A stretch of DNA of 64,000 nucleotides from Ornithodoros turicata. Its lineage: Eukaryota > Arthropoda > Arachnida > Ixodida > Argasidae. The first letter of the stretch is position 1, and each line of letters begins with the position of its first letter. The notes beneath the pieces were generated by a model that did no database searches, had not been told where the DNA came from, and saw nothing but the letters and a program-made list of their open reading frames with translations. Location: positions 1,554,565 to 1,618,564 of the forward strand of contig NW_026999346.1 of the NCBI RefSeq assembly GCF_037126465.1, read 5' to 3'. Made by a program: the position numbers and the translations under genes. Shown one piece after another: positions 1-10,225 of the stretch.

Positions 1-816
1 GTGGCGGCCTCTCGTAGCAGCAGCCGTAAGGGGTAAAACCGTGTTTCCTTTTGCTGGGTTTAAGTTCACCGGGACCGCTTTGTGGTGAGGGGAAAGTTTA
101 ACCGTCCCCTTCCCCGTTCCACAAGGGCCCTCAGGGAGGCTAGGAGGGGTGGCGTCCTTCTGTAATCCAGCCTGGAAGCTGAGGGGTGCGGGGAGCTTTG
201 GCAACCCCCGGCGCTATCCGTCGAGTGGTGTGGTGCGAGGGCGTTAGCGGGTGGTGGGCTGAAGCCAAGCACGTATCTCGGCCAGCTGGGGCCTCTCTCA
301 GAGTCTATCTCTGTTGGGGGGTCTCGGCTATGTACGGCGAGCACTGCCGAGTCATCAAGTGTGCAAATGAGTGTGGCAAGGGGTGTCTCCCGGTGGTCCT
401 GTACTGCGAGTGGGGCACTCCACGCCAGACATACAAAACCTCTCACCATAGGCTGGGGGCGAGTGGCTGCCCCTGCTATCCAGCAACTTGGAAGCCCCAC
501 AAGAGGAGGCGACGACCCTTGTCTCAATGCAGGGGGCGGGTGGCTCCAACTGTTATCCAGCGACTGGGAGGCAGGTGTTGAGGGACAGGAAACGGTCCGT
601 ACGTGCCTGTCGCCATTAGCGGGACCGTGTTGCGGCGGTCTGTCACCCAGTGAATTGGGCGCTGGCCGCTCGTGTGTGCGGTTAGAGGTCATGCGATGCC
701 CGCTGCAAGCTGTGGTGATGCGCAACATATAGCCTCTCCAATGGAAATGGTCAACTCCACCTTTTCGTGGTTCTACCTGTTACCCCTGGTACCGCTTCGG
801 CGGGGCAGGGAACTAA
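1..816 (+). other. 5' UTR of R2 element A
   Basis: No convincing coding frame. Frame 1 opens only after the stop at 814-816. A diverged internal repeat is visible: a stretch reading TATCCAGCAACTTGGAAGCC near 477-496 recurs as TTATCCAGCGACTGGGAGGC near 554-573, and a third weaker copy lies near 163-183. Both longer copies follow a G-rich gggcg/ggcggg segment. The first 40 bases contain GGCCTCTCG and GCCGTAAGG, faintly like the 3' half of the ribozymes found in the other elements, but no P1 or P2 partner is in the window. Confidence 0.55.
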
Positions 817-843
817 CGGAGCTTTGGCCTACTCCCCGCTGAC

Positions 844-1803
844 TTGGGCTGCCAACCCGTGTCGGCGGATAATCCGCTAGATGCAAGCTACGTAACGAGT
901 CAAAGAGGAAGCCGGCGCCGTGGGGTGCCGACTCCTAGCGCTAACCCGCGCCCAACGGATCAGCCCGCACCGGTCCAAGACCCACATCAACACCGAAACT
1001 CGTCTGGCGCCACCTGTTCCTGTGGCCGTGTCCTCAGCACTATGAGGGGCCTCCGGGTGCACGCTACTCACCACCGACATCAGCTTGATGCACTCGCTTC
1101 TGCCTCGGTGACGTCTACCCAGCCATCTGGGTCCGCTGCCCCTTCTGACGCTGCTGCTCCAGCCGACGCTCCAGCCGACGCTCAAGTCAACCTGGGGCCA
1201 GATCCTCCTGCTACCTGTCCGGATTGTGGTGCAGCATTTACTACGAAGAGGGGCTTCAGCCTCCACCGCCAAGCTGCTCATCCTGTTGCATACCATCAAG
1301 AAATCAACACGCAGCGGTCAAGACCACGGTGGGCCTCGGAGGAAGAGCAAGTCCTAGCAAAAGCAGAGGTTCGTCTTCTTCAGGGACCAAGACCCCCCCC
1401 CCCCCCCCCCGCTACATTTAACCAGGCTTTACACGAACTGTTCCCGGATAGAAGTCTGGAGGCCATTAAGTGTCACCGAAAGAGACCAGACTATCGCCTT
1501 CTCGTCCAGAGCCTCTTACAAGAGCAGCACAGCCAAATCGAGAGAGGCCCTCCTGGGGACCAAGTAGCTGCCTTTGCCGAAACTGCTGCTCCTGATCCAG
1601 CGCCAACGACAGCACTTCCTCCGAAGGTCATATCGCAGAGACGTCCGAATCGGATGCCGTTCCGGACAACCCGCAGGTTCAAGAGCGAACCCGACGCCAA
1701 GTTGTTTTGGCTGAACTGGGAAAATTGGCGTGCCGCCCTGCACCTACGGGCTTCCAGGCTTCGGTCTGTTCGATCTTGCACGCCAGGCTGCCGACGGCGG
1801 TGA
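844..1803 (+). pseudogene. R2 ORF N-terminal part: zinc fingers and Myb-like domain (element A)
   Basis: DNA-binding N-terminus of the R2 protein, which positions the RT/endonuclease on its target. Counting from 844, a first finger has C58, C60, H73 and H76/H77, and a second has C125, C128, H141 and H146. A Myb-like block follows (PRWASEEEQ near 161-169, LFPDRSLEAIKCHR near 199-212). The frame is open from 817 and no ATG precedes the fingers; R2 proteins are known to start without a clear AUG. A run of 18 C (1393-1410) encodes polyproline inside the Myb block and is a likely length-error site. It ends at TGA 1801-1803, but the same frame continues into the RT. Confidence 0.8.
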
Positions 1804-3258
1804 TGTGAGCACAGAGCTAAACAGTTATATTGTGGACGTTTTCGTGGTTCCTTACAAGCGTGGGCCCCGGTTTCCAGAGTGGCCGCCCATCAGCAACGAC
1901 CACAGCGCCAATTGAGCCGCAGGAAAATGAAGAGGTTAGAGTTTTCACGCACACAGAACCTTTTTCGACGTCGCCAGTCGGATTGCGCCCGCTCGATCCT
2001 CGATGGTTACGCGAAAGCTGCAGTCGAGGACGAGCGGGCGTTCCTGGACGTCTGGGAGGACACAATGACAAGTGTGCCATCTTCGCCTCCCGAAGTCATC
2101 CGTACTCCTGGAGCCCCGACCTTCCACCTTCTATACCTGGCCACGGCGAAGGAGATTAAGACTAACATGCCGTCACTCAACTCAGCCCCTGGCCCAGACA
2201 ATTTTACGGCGAGGAGTCTACGGGCGGTGCCAATGACCGTGCTCCGTGTCTTATTGAACCTTCTGATAGTCGTGGGCGGAGTTCCTACCTGTCTAAGGAA
2301 CGCGAGGACAACATTCGTCCCCAAGAAGGCTGATGCTTCCCTGCCCACGGACTTTAGACCGATCACCATCACCTCGGTCATTCTAAGGCTGTACCATCGG
2401 ATCCTCGCCCGAAGACTATCCTTCAATCTCAACCTCGACTTTCGCCAGCGGGCATTTATCCCTGTAGACGGCTGTGCCGAAAATGTTACCCTGCTTAGGA
2501 CCATCATAGCGGAGGCGAAGTCGAAGTCCTTGTTCTCGGCCGTAACTGACCTGGCCAAGGCTTTCGACCGGGTCACCAGGGAAGCAATTTTTATGGCGGC
2601 GACTGAAGCAGGTTTGTCTCCGGACTTCGTCGCATACATAAGAGACCTCTACAGAGATGCCCCCACGCTGCTGCGGATCGGAGCTTGTACACGACTTGTA
2701 CAACCAGCAACAGGAGTCCGACAGGGTGACCCCCTCTCGCCGTTACTTTTTAATCTGGCGTTAGACGGATTCCTCAAGGAGGGCGGCGACGGCACCGGGT
2801 TCAGGGTGGAGGAGTCGACGTTGGAGGCGATGGCCTTCGCCGACGACCTCACCCTCGTCGCGTCCTCCCCTGTCGGGCTTCAGCATCGCCTTCAGGAAGC
2901 TACCGCCTACCTGGCAGCGCGGGGCCTGAATATCAACCCCGCGAAGACATTTACAGTGGCCATGGTATATGCTGGAAAAGAGAAGAAGATGAAACTGGAT
3001 TCCGCGGCTATATTCAAAGTAGCAGGCCAGAGCGTGACAGCTGCAGGACCAGATTTCACATGGAAGTACCTGGGAGTGACATTTACCCTGGCAGGTCGTC
3101 CAGCACCCCCCCCCCCCCCCCCCACACACACACCCACCCAGGAGTTATCTAACCTGCCCCAACGTGTCCAGAGTTCTTCGCTAAAGCCCCAGCAACGCTT
3201 GGTTATCTTGCGTTATTACTTGCTACCAAGACTGTACCACCGGCTGGTGCTAGGATAA
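1804..3258 (+). pseudogene. R2 reverse transcriptase domain (element A)
   Basis: Same frame as the upstream zinc-finger part, separated only by the stop at 1801-1803. It shows APGPDNF, FRPITITSV, motif A (TDLAKAFDR), motif B (RQGDPLSPLLFN) and the catalytic FADD box near 2836-2847, then GLNINPAKT. The conserved spacer LEFSRTQNLFRRRQ before the RT is typical of R2. A second 18-C run (3106-3123) followed by CACACA lies in the thumb region. The frame ends at TAA 3256-3258 through a one-base shift; the protein continues in frame 2. Catalytic residues are intact. Confidence 0.88.
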
Positions 3259-4288
3259 TCGGTCCCGTGAACTTCTGGAGAGACTGGACGTTGACATCAG
3301 GGCCGCCGTTCGTCGCTGTATAAAGCTTCCACATGATGTCCCCGTGGCTTTTTTCCACGCGCCAGTGGCGGGCGGCGGCCTGGGAATCCCCTCCCTACGT
3401 ATCAGCATCCCTACCCTACAACGCGCGAGGATCTTGGGACTCCGCGACTCGTCACATCCCGTTGTGAGGGAAGCCACATCTACGACTTACATGAAGAAAG
3501 CCCTAAAGAGGGCCGAAGATGCGTCAACGATGGAGGGCCGCCTTCTCCGCTCAGCCACGGCAACGAAGATGTACTGGTGTCGCCGTCTCTACCAGACGAA
3601 TGACGGAAAGGCGTTGGCAGACGCTTCCCTGGTGCCCTTCGTGCATCCTTGGATCGCGGAGGGTACCAGGGTGATGCAGTGCAGACAGTTCATAGACGCT
3701 GTTAAAGTACGCGTAAACGCCCTGCCCTGTCGAACCAGGTCCGATAGAGGAGTTGACTCAGAGAAACAGTGCCACGCGGGCTGCCAGTCACAAGAAACCC
3801 TTGCCCACATATTACAGACCTGCCACAGGACACATGGAGCGCGGACGCGGCGCCATGATACTATTGTCCGCTACGTAAACAAGAGGCTGCAGGAGCTAGG
3901 GTGGCACACAACTGTAGAGCCTGTCATCCGTGTGGCTGAGGGTACTTTAAAGCTTGACATCGTGGCGAAGAGGACCAACCGGACTCTTGTGATCGACGTC
4001 CAAGTAGTGGGCACGGGCATCGCCCTTGAGCTAGCTCACGGACATAAGGTCCTTAAATATAGCAGACCCGACATCTTCGACCATGTGCGTGGTGACGGCC
4101 CAGACCCCGAGGTCTCCAGTGTAACCTTATCCTTTCGGGGAATCTGGGCCCGTGCCAGTGCGGATACGCTCCTAGAGATGGGATTGAGTAAAAGAGATAT
4201 TTGTATGATTTCGATTATGTCGATCCAGGGGAGCACTAGGTGTTATAAGGTCTTTGGACGAATGACCTCGGTGGTCCCCCAGCGGTGA
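3254..4288 (+). pseudogene. R2 C-terminal domain: CCHC knuckle and restriction-like endonuclease (element A)
   Basis: Carries the R2 signature HAPVAGGGLGIPSLR, a zinc knuckle CX3CX7HX4C (CHAGC..H..C near 3772-3828) and the nuclease core KLDIVAKRT...VIDVQVV near 3950-4006. The core normally reads PD followed about 12-13 residues later by D; here the proline is leucine (LD..D) while both acidic residues remain. It follows the RT after a one-base frameshift and ends at TGA 4286-4288. Role: nicks the target strand that primes reverse transcription. Confidence 0.85.
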
Positions 4289-4405
4289 AGGAGGTGCGGG
4301 CCCCTTCGGCACGCGGTGTCTTTACCCCTGTTTGTAATTTCTTTTTGGGGGTAGGTTCTTTTGGGTATGTCTTCCCATGTTAAGACAGAATTACTAAAAA
4401 AAATA

Positions 4406-4641
4406 TAGCCAAATAAACGCCATTCTACTGATTCGACGCTTTTCTCCCACATTAGGATCGTGCATCTGAGGCACAAACTCACAAAGTATGGGGTAACGGC
4501 AGGGGAAAATACTGTGTTCTTTCGGTAGCCAAATAAACGCCATTCTACGCATTCGACGCTTTCTCCCACATTACGATCGTGCATCTCAGGCACAAACTCA
4601 CAAAGTATGGGGTAACGGCAGGGGAATATACTGTGTTCTTT
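4406..4641 (+). repeat. R2-target tandem repeat, block S1 (two units)
   Basis: Unit 1 is 4406-4525 (120 bp). Unit 2 starts at 4526 and is cut at TTCTTT (4641) by element B. Units run from TAGCCAAATAAACGCC through GGGTAACGGCAGGGG to TTCTTTCGG. The left edge is the exact 3' junction of element A, the right edge the 5' junction of element B. Confidence 0.93.
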
Positions 4642-4669
4642 CCCACAGTGCCTTTCCCTGTGTGCCTTT

Positions 4670-5675
4670 TTGTCCCAGGCTGACAGCCAGAATGAATTTC
4701 ATGGGACAAGTGAGGTATCTCTGTTGGCGGAGGCCATCGCGGCGGAGATTGTCGGGCCCATTCTAACGGGCGACTCTGTCTCAGATAGCGACATCTCCGA
4801 GCTAGCGGAAGTGCTGGCCAGGGATGGGGCTCTAACCCCACCTGCTATTCGATCTGCAATGGGAGTTCCCCTTTGTGGGGCTTCCGGAGTGCCAAGTCAA
4901 TCTGTGCCTGGGATTTCTAGAGACACTGATACTTGCCGGGATGGTAGTTCTGCTGGCGACACTGCGGGGGTGGGGTGGGGGGTTGTTGGGCGGCCCGGCG
5001 CCAGAGCGGTCGCCTGGCTCGGGGTCTCTTGGACTGGCGTCCTCCAGTGCAGGTGTCTCCCCTTCTGCAAATCACTTCCGGAGAGGATCTGAAGGCGACC
5101 TTACTGACCAACTTAGGACGGCGGGCTCTTACGTGGCCTATGGCCGTTGGACGGACACGGAGATGAGGGCTTTGGCCCTCCTTGAACGTGACATGCTTCA
5201 TCATCCTTTCATCAACCAGGAGTTGGCTCGCCTATTCCCCAGCCGGTCTTTGATGGCCATCAGGATGATGCGCCACGAAAAGAAGTATAAATACATTATT
5301 CAAGAGTGTTTAACAACTGCTTCTAGACCTCATTCTACTCCAAGTCTTCAGCCGGCAGCAGAAATTGGTCAACCGGCTAGTTTTAACGACATACAGAGGG
5401 ACGACGCGCTATGTCATAATTTGATTCACGCGCCCCTGGGCATGGATGATCTGAGGGTCATCTACCGCCACTTTGATGTCTGTCCAAAACCTTCCAAGAA
5501 TAAACCAGCCCGATCAGTCCAACGACCCGTGAATGGGAATCGTAACAAGAGGCGTAGAGAAAAGTTCAAAGAGCACCAGCGGCTGTACCGTCTGGGACCA
5601 AGAATCTTAGCCCACGATTTACTTAATGGAACAGCACGATGGTACGAGCAAGGTGTCTGTTCAGGTGGTAGATGA
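4670..5675 (+). pseudogene. R2-like ORF N-terminal linker and Myb-like domain (element B)
   Basis: Frame 2 from 4670 holds the linker motif ELAEVLARDGALTPP, shared in form with elements G, L and J. A shift near 4970, in a G-rich run, moves coding to frame 3, where the Myb-like domain reads YGRWTDTEMRALALLER then LFPSRSLMAIRMMRHEKKY (about 5140-5290). Next come the conserved DDLRVIYRHF block and RRREKFKEHQRLYRLGPRIL, the basic segment before the RT. Another shift near 5640 leads into the RT. Zinc fingers are absent through 5' truncation. Confidence 0.8.
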
Positions 5676-7005
5676 CCTTTTTGACCCACTCTTCTTGGCA
5701 ACGTCCAAGTCAGTCCCAAACAACCAAACACCCGCGGCAAAAATGAACGTTCCTACGGGCCCAGTTACAGAAAGCGAGGTTGCCCACGCTGTGGAGGGAT
5801 TACACCACAAGGTTGCTCCGGGTCCGGATGGGGTGACGGTGCCCGAGTTGAAGAATTTTCCTATCAATATTCTACTCCATATCTTCAACAACTTTATGAA
5901 ATTTCAAGACGTGCCGCACGAGTTGAAGACTTCCAAGGCAGTCTTTACTCTGAAGGTACCAGCTCCGAAGACAGTGGCTGATCTTCGGCCTATCACGACG
6001 TCCTCCATTTTATGCAGAACCTTTTCAAGAATCCTGCTGAGTCGGCTATCCGAGAATACGTCTTTCCATCCGCTGCAAGGTGGATTCCAGGACAATAGAA
6101 GCACTAGCTCTAACTTACTGCTTTTGCAGGGCATGATGCGTTACCTAAAAAAGAGTAAACGTAGCCTGTACGCGGCTAGTTTGGACGTGAGAAAAGCATT
6201 CGATACCGTTTCTCACGAGGCCATATTCGCCACTTTACGCAACCGAGGATGACCTGAGTTCTATGTCGAACTCATTAGGAACCTTTATTTTCAAACATCT
6301 ACGTTCTTCTTCCTCAATGGCAAGACCGATGGCTGCCGCATCCCCACCCTTCAGGTGATCAAGCAAGGTGACCATTTGTCACCATTTTTGTTTAATGTTG
6401 TGCTTGATCCCCTACTGCATGAACTGAACAGTTGTGGGCTGGGTGTTCAAGTTGCTGGAGCGAATGCCGGCGGTCTTGCCTTTGCTGATGACGTTCTGCT
6501 TATGTCGTCTAGCCTCGAGGGACTACGAGCCCTCACTCAAAATACCGAGGCCTACCTGTCTAGGGTTCACTTACAACTTAACCCTGCTAAAACCCAATAT
6601 TTTGGGTGGCGATATAGCGGCGTCAAGAAGTGGTTTGAATATTCCTTGCAACTACTCTCAGTCGCCGGCTCGATTGTTCAGCCCTGCGAGAAGTCCCAAC
6701 CGGTGAATTATCTTGGCCTTTATTTGTACGTCAACAAACCGCCAAAACTAACGAACGATATCACCGAAGCTACTACAGGGGCTATTCGCAGAGCGGCGCT
6801 CAAACCATTCCAGCGATTGAAATGTCTTGGTTCGCTGGTGATACCATGCTACTTGTACATTTTGTCAAATACCTTAAATGTGCTTCAGCAGTCAACGAAG
6901 AAGGATAAAGCGATGCCGACTGCTACCAAGAAGATTATCTACTTGACCCTCTCATACCCCAAGATACATGTCCATCTCCCAGCCAGAGAGGGGGCCTTGG
7001 GATAA
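5626..7005 (+). pseudogene. R2-like reverse transcriptase (element B)
   Basis: Frame 1 with one internal stop (TGA 6250-6252). Motifs: VAPGPDGVTVPEL, ADLRPITTSS, HPLQGGFQDNRSTSSNLLLLQ, motif A ASLDVRKAFD, motif B IKQGDHLSPFLFN (the usual GDPLSP proline is histidine), catalytic FADDVLLMSS near 6480-6510, then LNPAKTQYFGW. It ends at TAA 7003-7005 by a frameshift within the REGGLGI block that joins RT to the endonuclease region. Confidence 0.87.
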
Positions 7006-7856
7006 AGCAACTTGAGTGGACAGCGGCGGCCTGTCAATTAAAGGCCCTCGCCCGACTGGCAAGATTGGCCGACCCATTCGTCGACGCTGTACTTGGAGAG
7101 GCACTGCAGGACCAAGTTCACAAGCTCTCAGCTGCCCTTGATGTTCCAGTGGGCATTACCAGTCGGATGGACCTGTCTTCAGCTTTGCAAGAAGCCCATA
7201 AGCGATGGATTCATAAAGCCATGCAGCAGTATGAGAATCAGGGATTGTTTTCCCATATGCAAGAACCAGTTGGTAACACGTGGCTCCAACCGGACTGCTG
7301 CTTTCTGGCTGATGGCGACAGTATCAAGGCTCTTCGTCTCCGAAGAAATCTGTATCCGACCAGACCTTTATCCAACAAGCGGTGTCTGGATCCGGCCGCA
7401 ACGCTGTGCAGGTTCTGCAAAGACAAGAAGGAATCAGCCTACCACACATTGCAAGAATGCGGCCGTATCCACCTTCCCAGAATTGAGAGGCATAACTTCA
7501 TATGCAAGCAAGTCGTACGGTTGGCACAGAAATACGATCCTGCCATCACAGTCCAACAAGAGAAAGTGCTTACGGCAGTCGATGGGACCCGATTGAAACC
7601 TGATATTATCATCACTAAAGGCGAAAATGTTACCGTCTTCGACGTGGCTGTAGCGTGGGACCCCAACCCCGCGGCTCTCGAAGTTATTAACAACGGGAAG
7701 AATGCGAAGTACTGTATATTATCTGCATCTTACCCTGACAAGTATGTGAGAGTCGCTGGCCTCTGCATTGGAGCGCGTGGAGGCACCTGCGGCAGCACTC
7801 GCCGAGTTTTACAATCCATTGGTCTCGCAAGAAGCGATGTTGCCTCGCAGATATAA
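6999..7856 (+). pseudogene. R2-like CCHC and restriction-like endonuclease domain (element B)
   Basis: Frame 3 continuation: GIKQLEWTAAACQLKALARLARLADPF, then IKALRLRRNLYPTR, the knuckle CX2CX7HX4C (CRFC..H..C near 7410-7460), RIERHNF, and the nuclease core KPDIIITKGENVTVFDVAVAWD with the expected PD...D spacing (about 7596-7662). The GARGGTCGSTRR tail block follows. Homology to relatives ends near 7842 at GLARSDVA; the last codons to 7856 belong to the fused fragment. Residues needed for nuclease action look intact. Confidence 0.87.
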
Positions 7857-8075
7857 GGAGATACTCAGAGAGGTCCTTGCAGAAAGGGCGCTGCCGCCAT
7901 CCCCGGTTCCAGACCCGGAGGTCGGGACGCAAACAGTCGAGGAAGCGCTTTATAGGGGCCTCGATGACTCCGACTTGGTCGCCAGTTTAGTAAGCAGAAT
8001 GAAGGCCGGCCCGATAAAAATGAAAGACATCGAAGAAATATACCAAGTGTACCACGTGTGTCCTCACGCTGGGAA
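7843..8075 (+). pseudogene. R2-like element C, left part (post-Myb linker)
   Basis: Frame 1 from about 7846: RRYKEILREVLAERA matches the end of the Myb-like domain of the relatives, followed by LVSRMKAGPIKMKDIEEIYQVYHVCP, the conserved linker block. It is split by LINE I-1: the last bases CACGCTGGGAA recur at 13557-13567, after which the same protein resumes (GKGYSARKPPAKVPRNKQERRR). The left edge is a fusion to element B without satellite. Confidence 0.8.
8065..8075. repeat. Target-site duplication of LINE I-1, left copy
   Basis: CACGCTGGGAA, repeated at 13557-13567 on the other side of I-1. Confidence 0.85.
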
Positions 8076-8160
8076 GGTTTGATTTGATTTGATTTGATTG
8101 TGGTTTTATTGGCGCATCAGCTACAAAGGCCATAATGCGCCAAATACCAGTGAAGACTAG

Positions 8161-10140
8161 TTAATTAAAAAGTACATGTGCTGGACTAAAATTTGAGTAA
8201 CTGTTAGATTTGTATTTAAAATCACAAATTTTAAAAAACCTATACACGTTCTCAAAAGGAACAAAGCTGTCATCACCCAGCAGAAGCATTGGGTGAAGGG
8301 GCAAAAAGACTCTGTAAAAGGGAGCAAAATGATGTTGACGAAGATGTTGATACACTGGACACATGATGAGGATGTGAATGATAGAAAGCTGTTCCCCACA
8401 GTGGCTGCATTCCGGTGGGTCTTCTCCTCGTAGAAGAAACCCATGCGTCAAGTATGTGTGTCTCAAACGAAGGCGGGAGGATAGCACTTCATATAGTCGA
8501 TTGGACATACCAGGTGAACTGGAGCCTACATAGGGTTTGATACTATGTAATTTATTATTGGTTTGCCGGTCCCAAGATGTTTGCCAGTCATTATTGATGC
8601 ATATTTTTAGACGTAGTTTGAGATCTTGATATGGAATATCGAAATGGGTTATGACACCTGTTAATGCAGCCGTAGCATCATGATCAGCTCGTTCATTGCC
8701 ACGTATCCCGACATGACTGGGTACCCAGCAGAAGAGTAGCTGATATAGCTGATAGGCCCTATTAGCTGCAGTGCTTGCAAGGCTCTTTGCACGATCAATT
8801 ACCAGGTTTTTAGTGGGGCGTGTGTTACAAATAGCGTGGAGAGCACTGAGAGAATCTGTGTATATTACTGAGCATCTAATGTGGTTTTGTAGGATGTAGT
8901 TGAGGGCTAGAATTATTCCATACACTTCAGCAGTGAAAATAGACATGGTGCTTTGTAGCCTGTATGAACGTGTGACAATTCCAGTAACCATCGCACATGA
9001 AACCCTAGTATTCGTTTTCGATCCGTCTGTGTAGAATTCAACATGACTGCCAAAGGTTTCCCTTAGGTGCTCAAATTCCTGTTTCAGTACAATGTTCGGG
9101 CTATTACGTTTGTCATATCTAGTGAGTGATCTATCACATTTTGGGTGAGGTTCCCATGAAGGGATTTTCTTACCGCATTCAGGGATCATGGAGTTATATT
9201 CCGAAAAGCCATAATGCTCAATTTCCTGTGCCACGCGCATATTAAATGGCAATACCGCTGAAGGCCTGTTCAAAAAGAGTTGTTTATATTGCGTGTCTGT
9301 TATAGCAGGGATCGCCGGGTTTTGTGGGTAGCCTCGAATCCTTAATGCATATGACGTACTCAGGTAGAACCGCCGCCTTTCGAGAAACCACTCATTGGCT
9401 TCTACATAAAGGCTCTCGACTGGCGAGGTGCGGAACGCTCCAAGGACCAGGCGCAATCCCAGGTGATGTACAGGGTCCAACATTTTCAGAGTAGAAGGTC
9501 GTGCTGACCCATACACCGCACAACCGTAATCAAGCTTTGAAAGGACAGTGGAGACATAGATCCGGTGTAATGTATCGCGATTTGCGCCCCATGATCGGTG
9601 TGAGAGTACCTTTAAAATGTTCAAAGACTTTATGCATTTTGTCTTGAGGGTTTTCAGATAAACAGAGAAAGACAGTTTTTCGTCGAAAATGAGACCGAGG
9701 AATTTGTGTTCAGGTTTCACCCTTATACTTTGGTTGCACATAGAAAGAGTGGGCTCTGGGAACATTCCCCGAACCTTCGAGAAACGAACACAAACTGTCT
9801 TGTCGGGAGAGAACTTGAAGCCATTTTCCTGAAACCATCTAACCAGCTTATTTATTGTTAGCTGTAGCTGACGTTCGCACACGGATAGGTTAGAGGAGCA
9901 ATAAGAAATCTGGACATCGTCGACGTATAACGAATACTTGATTGATGTAGGGATAACACTTGCTATAGAATTCATTTTCACGATGAAAAGGGTCACGCTA
10001 AGTACGGACCCCTGCGGGACACCATTTTCCTGGATGAATGGACGAGATAGTGTTGTCCCTACTTGTACCCTGAAAGTTCTCCCCTGTAAGAAATTGGTAA
10101 TACATTGGAACATTCTACCACGTATACCAAGAGCATGCAA
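8161..10140 (-). pseudogene. I-1 ORF2 C-terminal part: RT palm/thumb and RNase H
   Basis: Begins within the RT after the deletion: GVPQGSVLSVTLF (motif B), the catalytic YVDD box near 9920-9935, FSPDKTVCVRFSK and EHKFLGLIFD. The RNase H follows with FYTDGSKT, the E of FTAEVYGIILAL, YTDSLSALHAI and WVPSHVGIRGNERADHDA, that is the D-E-D-D set. A C-terminal CX2C..H..C knuckle (CSHCGEQLSIIHILIMC) lies near 8340-8420. The frame is open for 659 codons, and the deletion separates it from the EN/RT start. Confidence 0.9.
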
Positions 10141-10225
10141 GTCTCGAAGGATACCATATCGCTATGCTGTATCGGTACAGGCTGTACAGATCTGTTTCCT
10201 GACGAAGGCTTCTCTAATAGTAGTC

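Larger units (their letters stand above)
1..4405 (+). mobile_element. R2-clade non-LTR retrotransposon A (5' end outside window)
   Basis: A single-ORF R2-type element: 5' UTR, two zinc fingers, Myb-like domain, RT and restriction-like endonuclease, then a 117-nt 3' UTR ending in an A-rich tail that abuts TAGCCAAATAAACG at 4406. Its RT is closer in wording to canonical R2 than the other R2-like copies here (FRPITITSV, QRAF, AEN-LL blocks), so it is a separate lineage using the same site. The ORF has one stop (1801-1803) and one frameshift (about 3254). The 5' terminus is cut by the window edge. Confidence 0.88.
4642..7842 (+). mobile_element. R2-like element B, 5'-truncated, 3'-truncated by rearrangement
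   Basis: Begins directly after TTCTTT of the satellite, inside the N-terminal coding region, so it lacks the 5' ribozyme and zinc fingers. It contains the Myb, RT and RLE regions. It stops inside the conserved C-terminal block (LGLSRSDLAWL in relatives) near 7842, where a fragment of another R2-like element (C) is fused with no satellite between them. Confidence 0.85.

Noticed and set aside
1..60. Possible HDV-like ribozyme of element A
   Set aside because: GGCCTCTCG and GCCGTAAGG resemble the L3/J4-2 parts, but P1 and P2 partners and the GGGCAAC segment are not visible; the real 5' end is outside the window.
66..728. 220-codon ORF on the - strand and overlapping + strand ORFs in the first 730 bases
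   Set aside because: No domain, repetitive low-complexity translation, located in the 5' UTR of element A; open frames from GC-rich sequence.
4406..4641. Regularly spaced 120-bp repeats as a CRISPR array
   Set aside because: Units are contiguous without unique spacers, eukaryotic context, no cas genes.
4243..4841. ORFs with MRRMAFIWLPKEHSIFPCRYP-like proteins on the - strand in every satellite block
   Set aside because: They are the reverse translation of the 120-bp repeat, open because the unit length is a multiple of three; no start, domain or separate conservation of protein.
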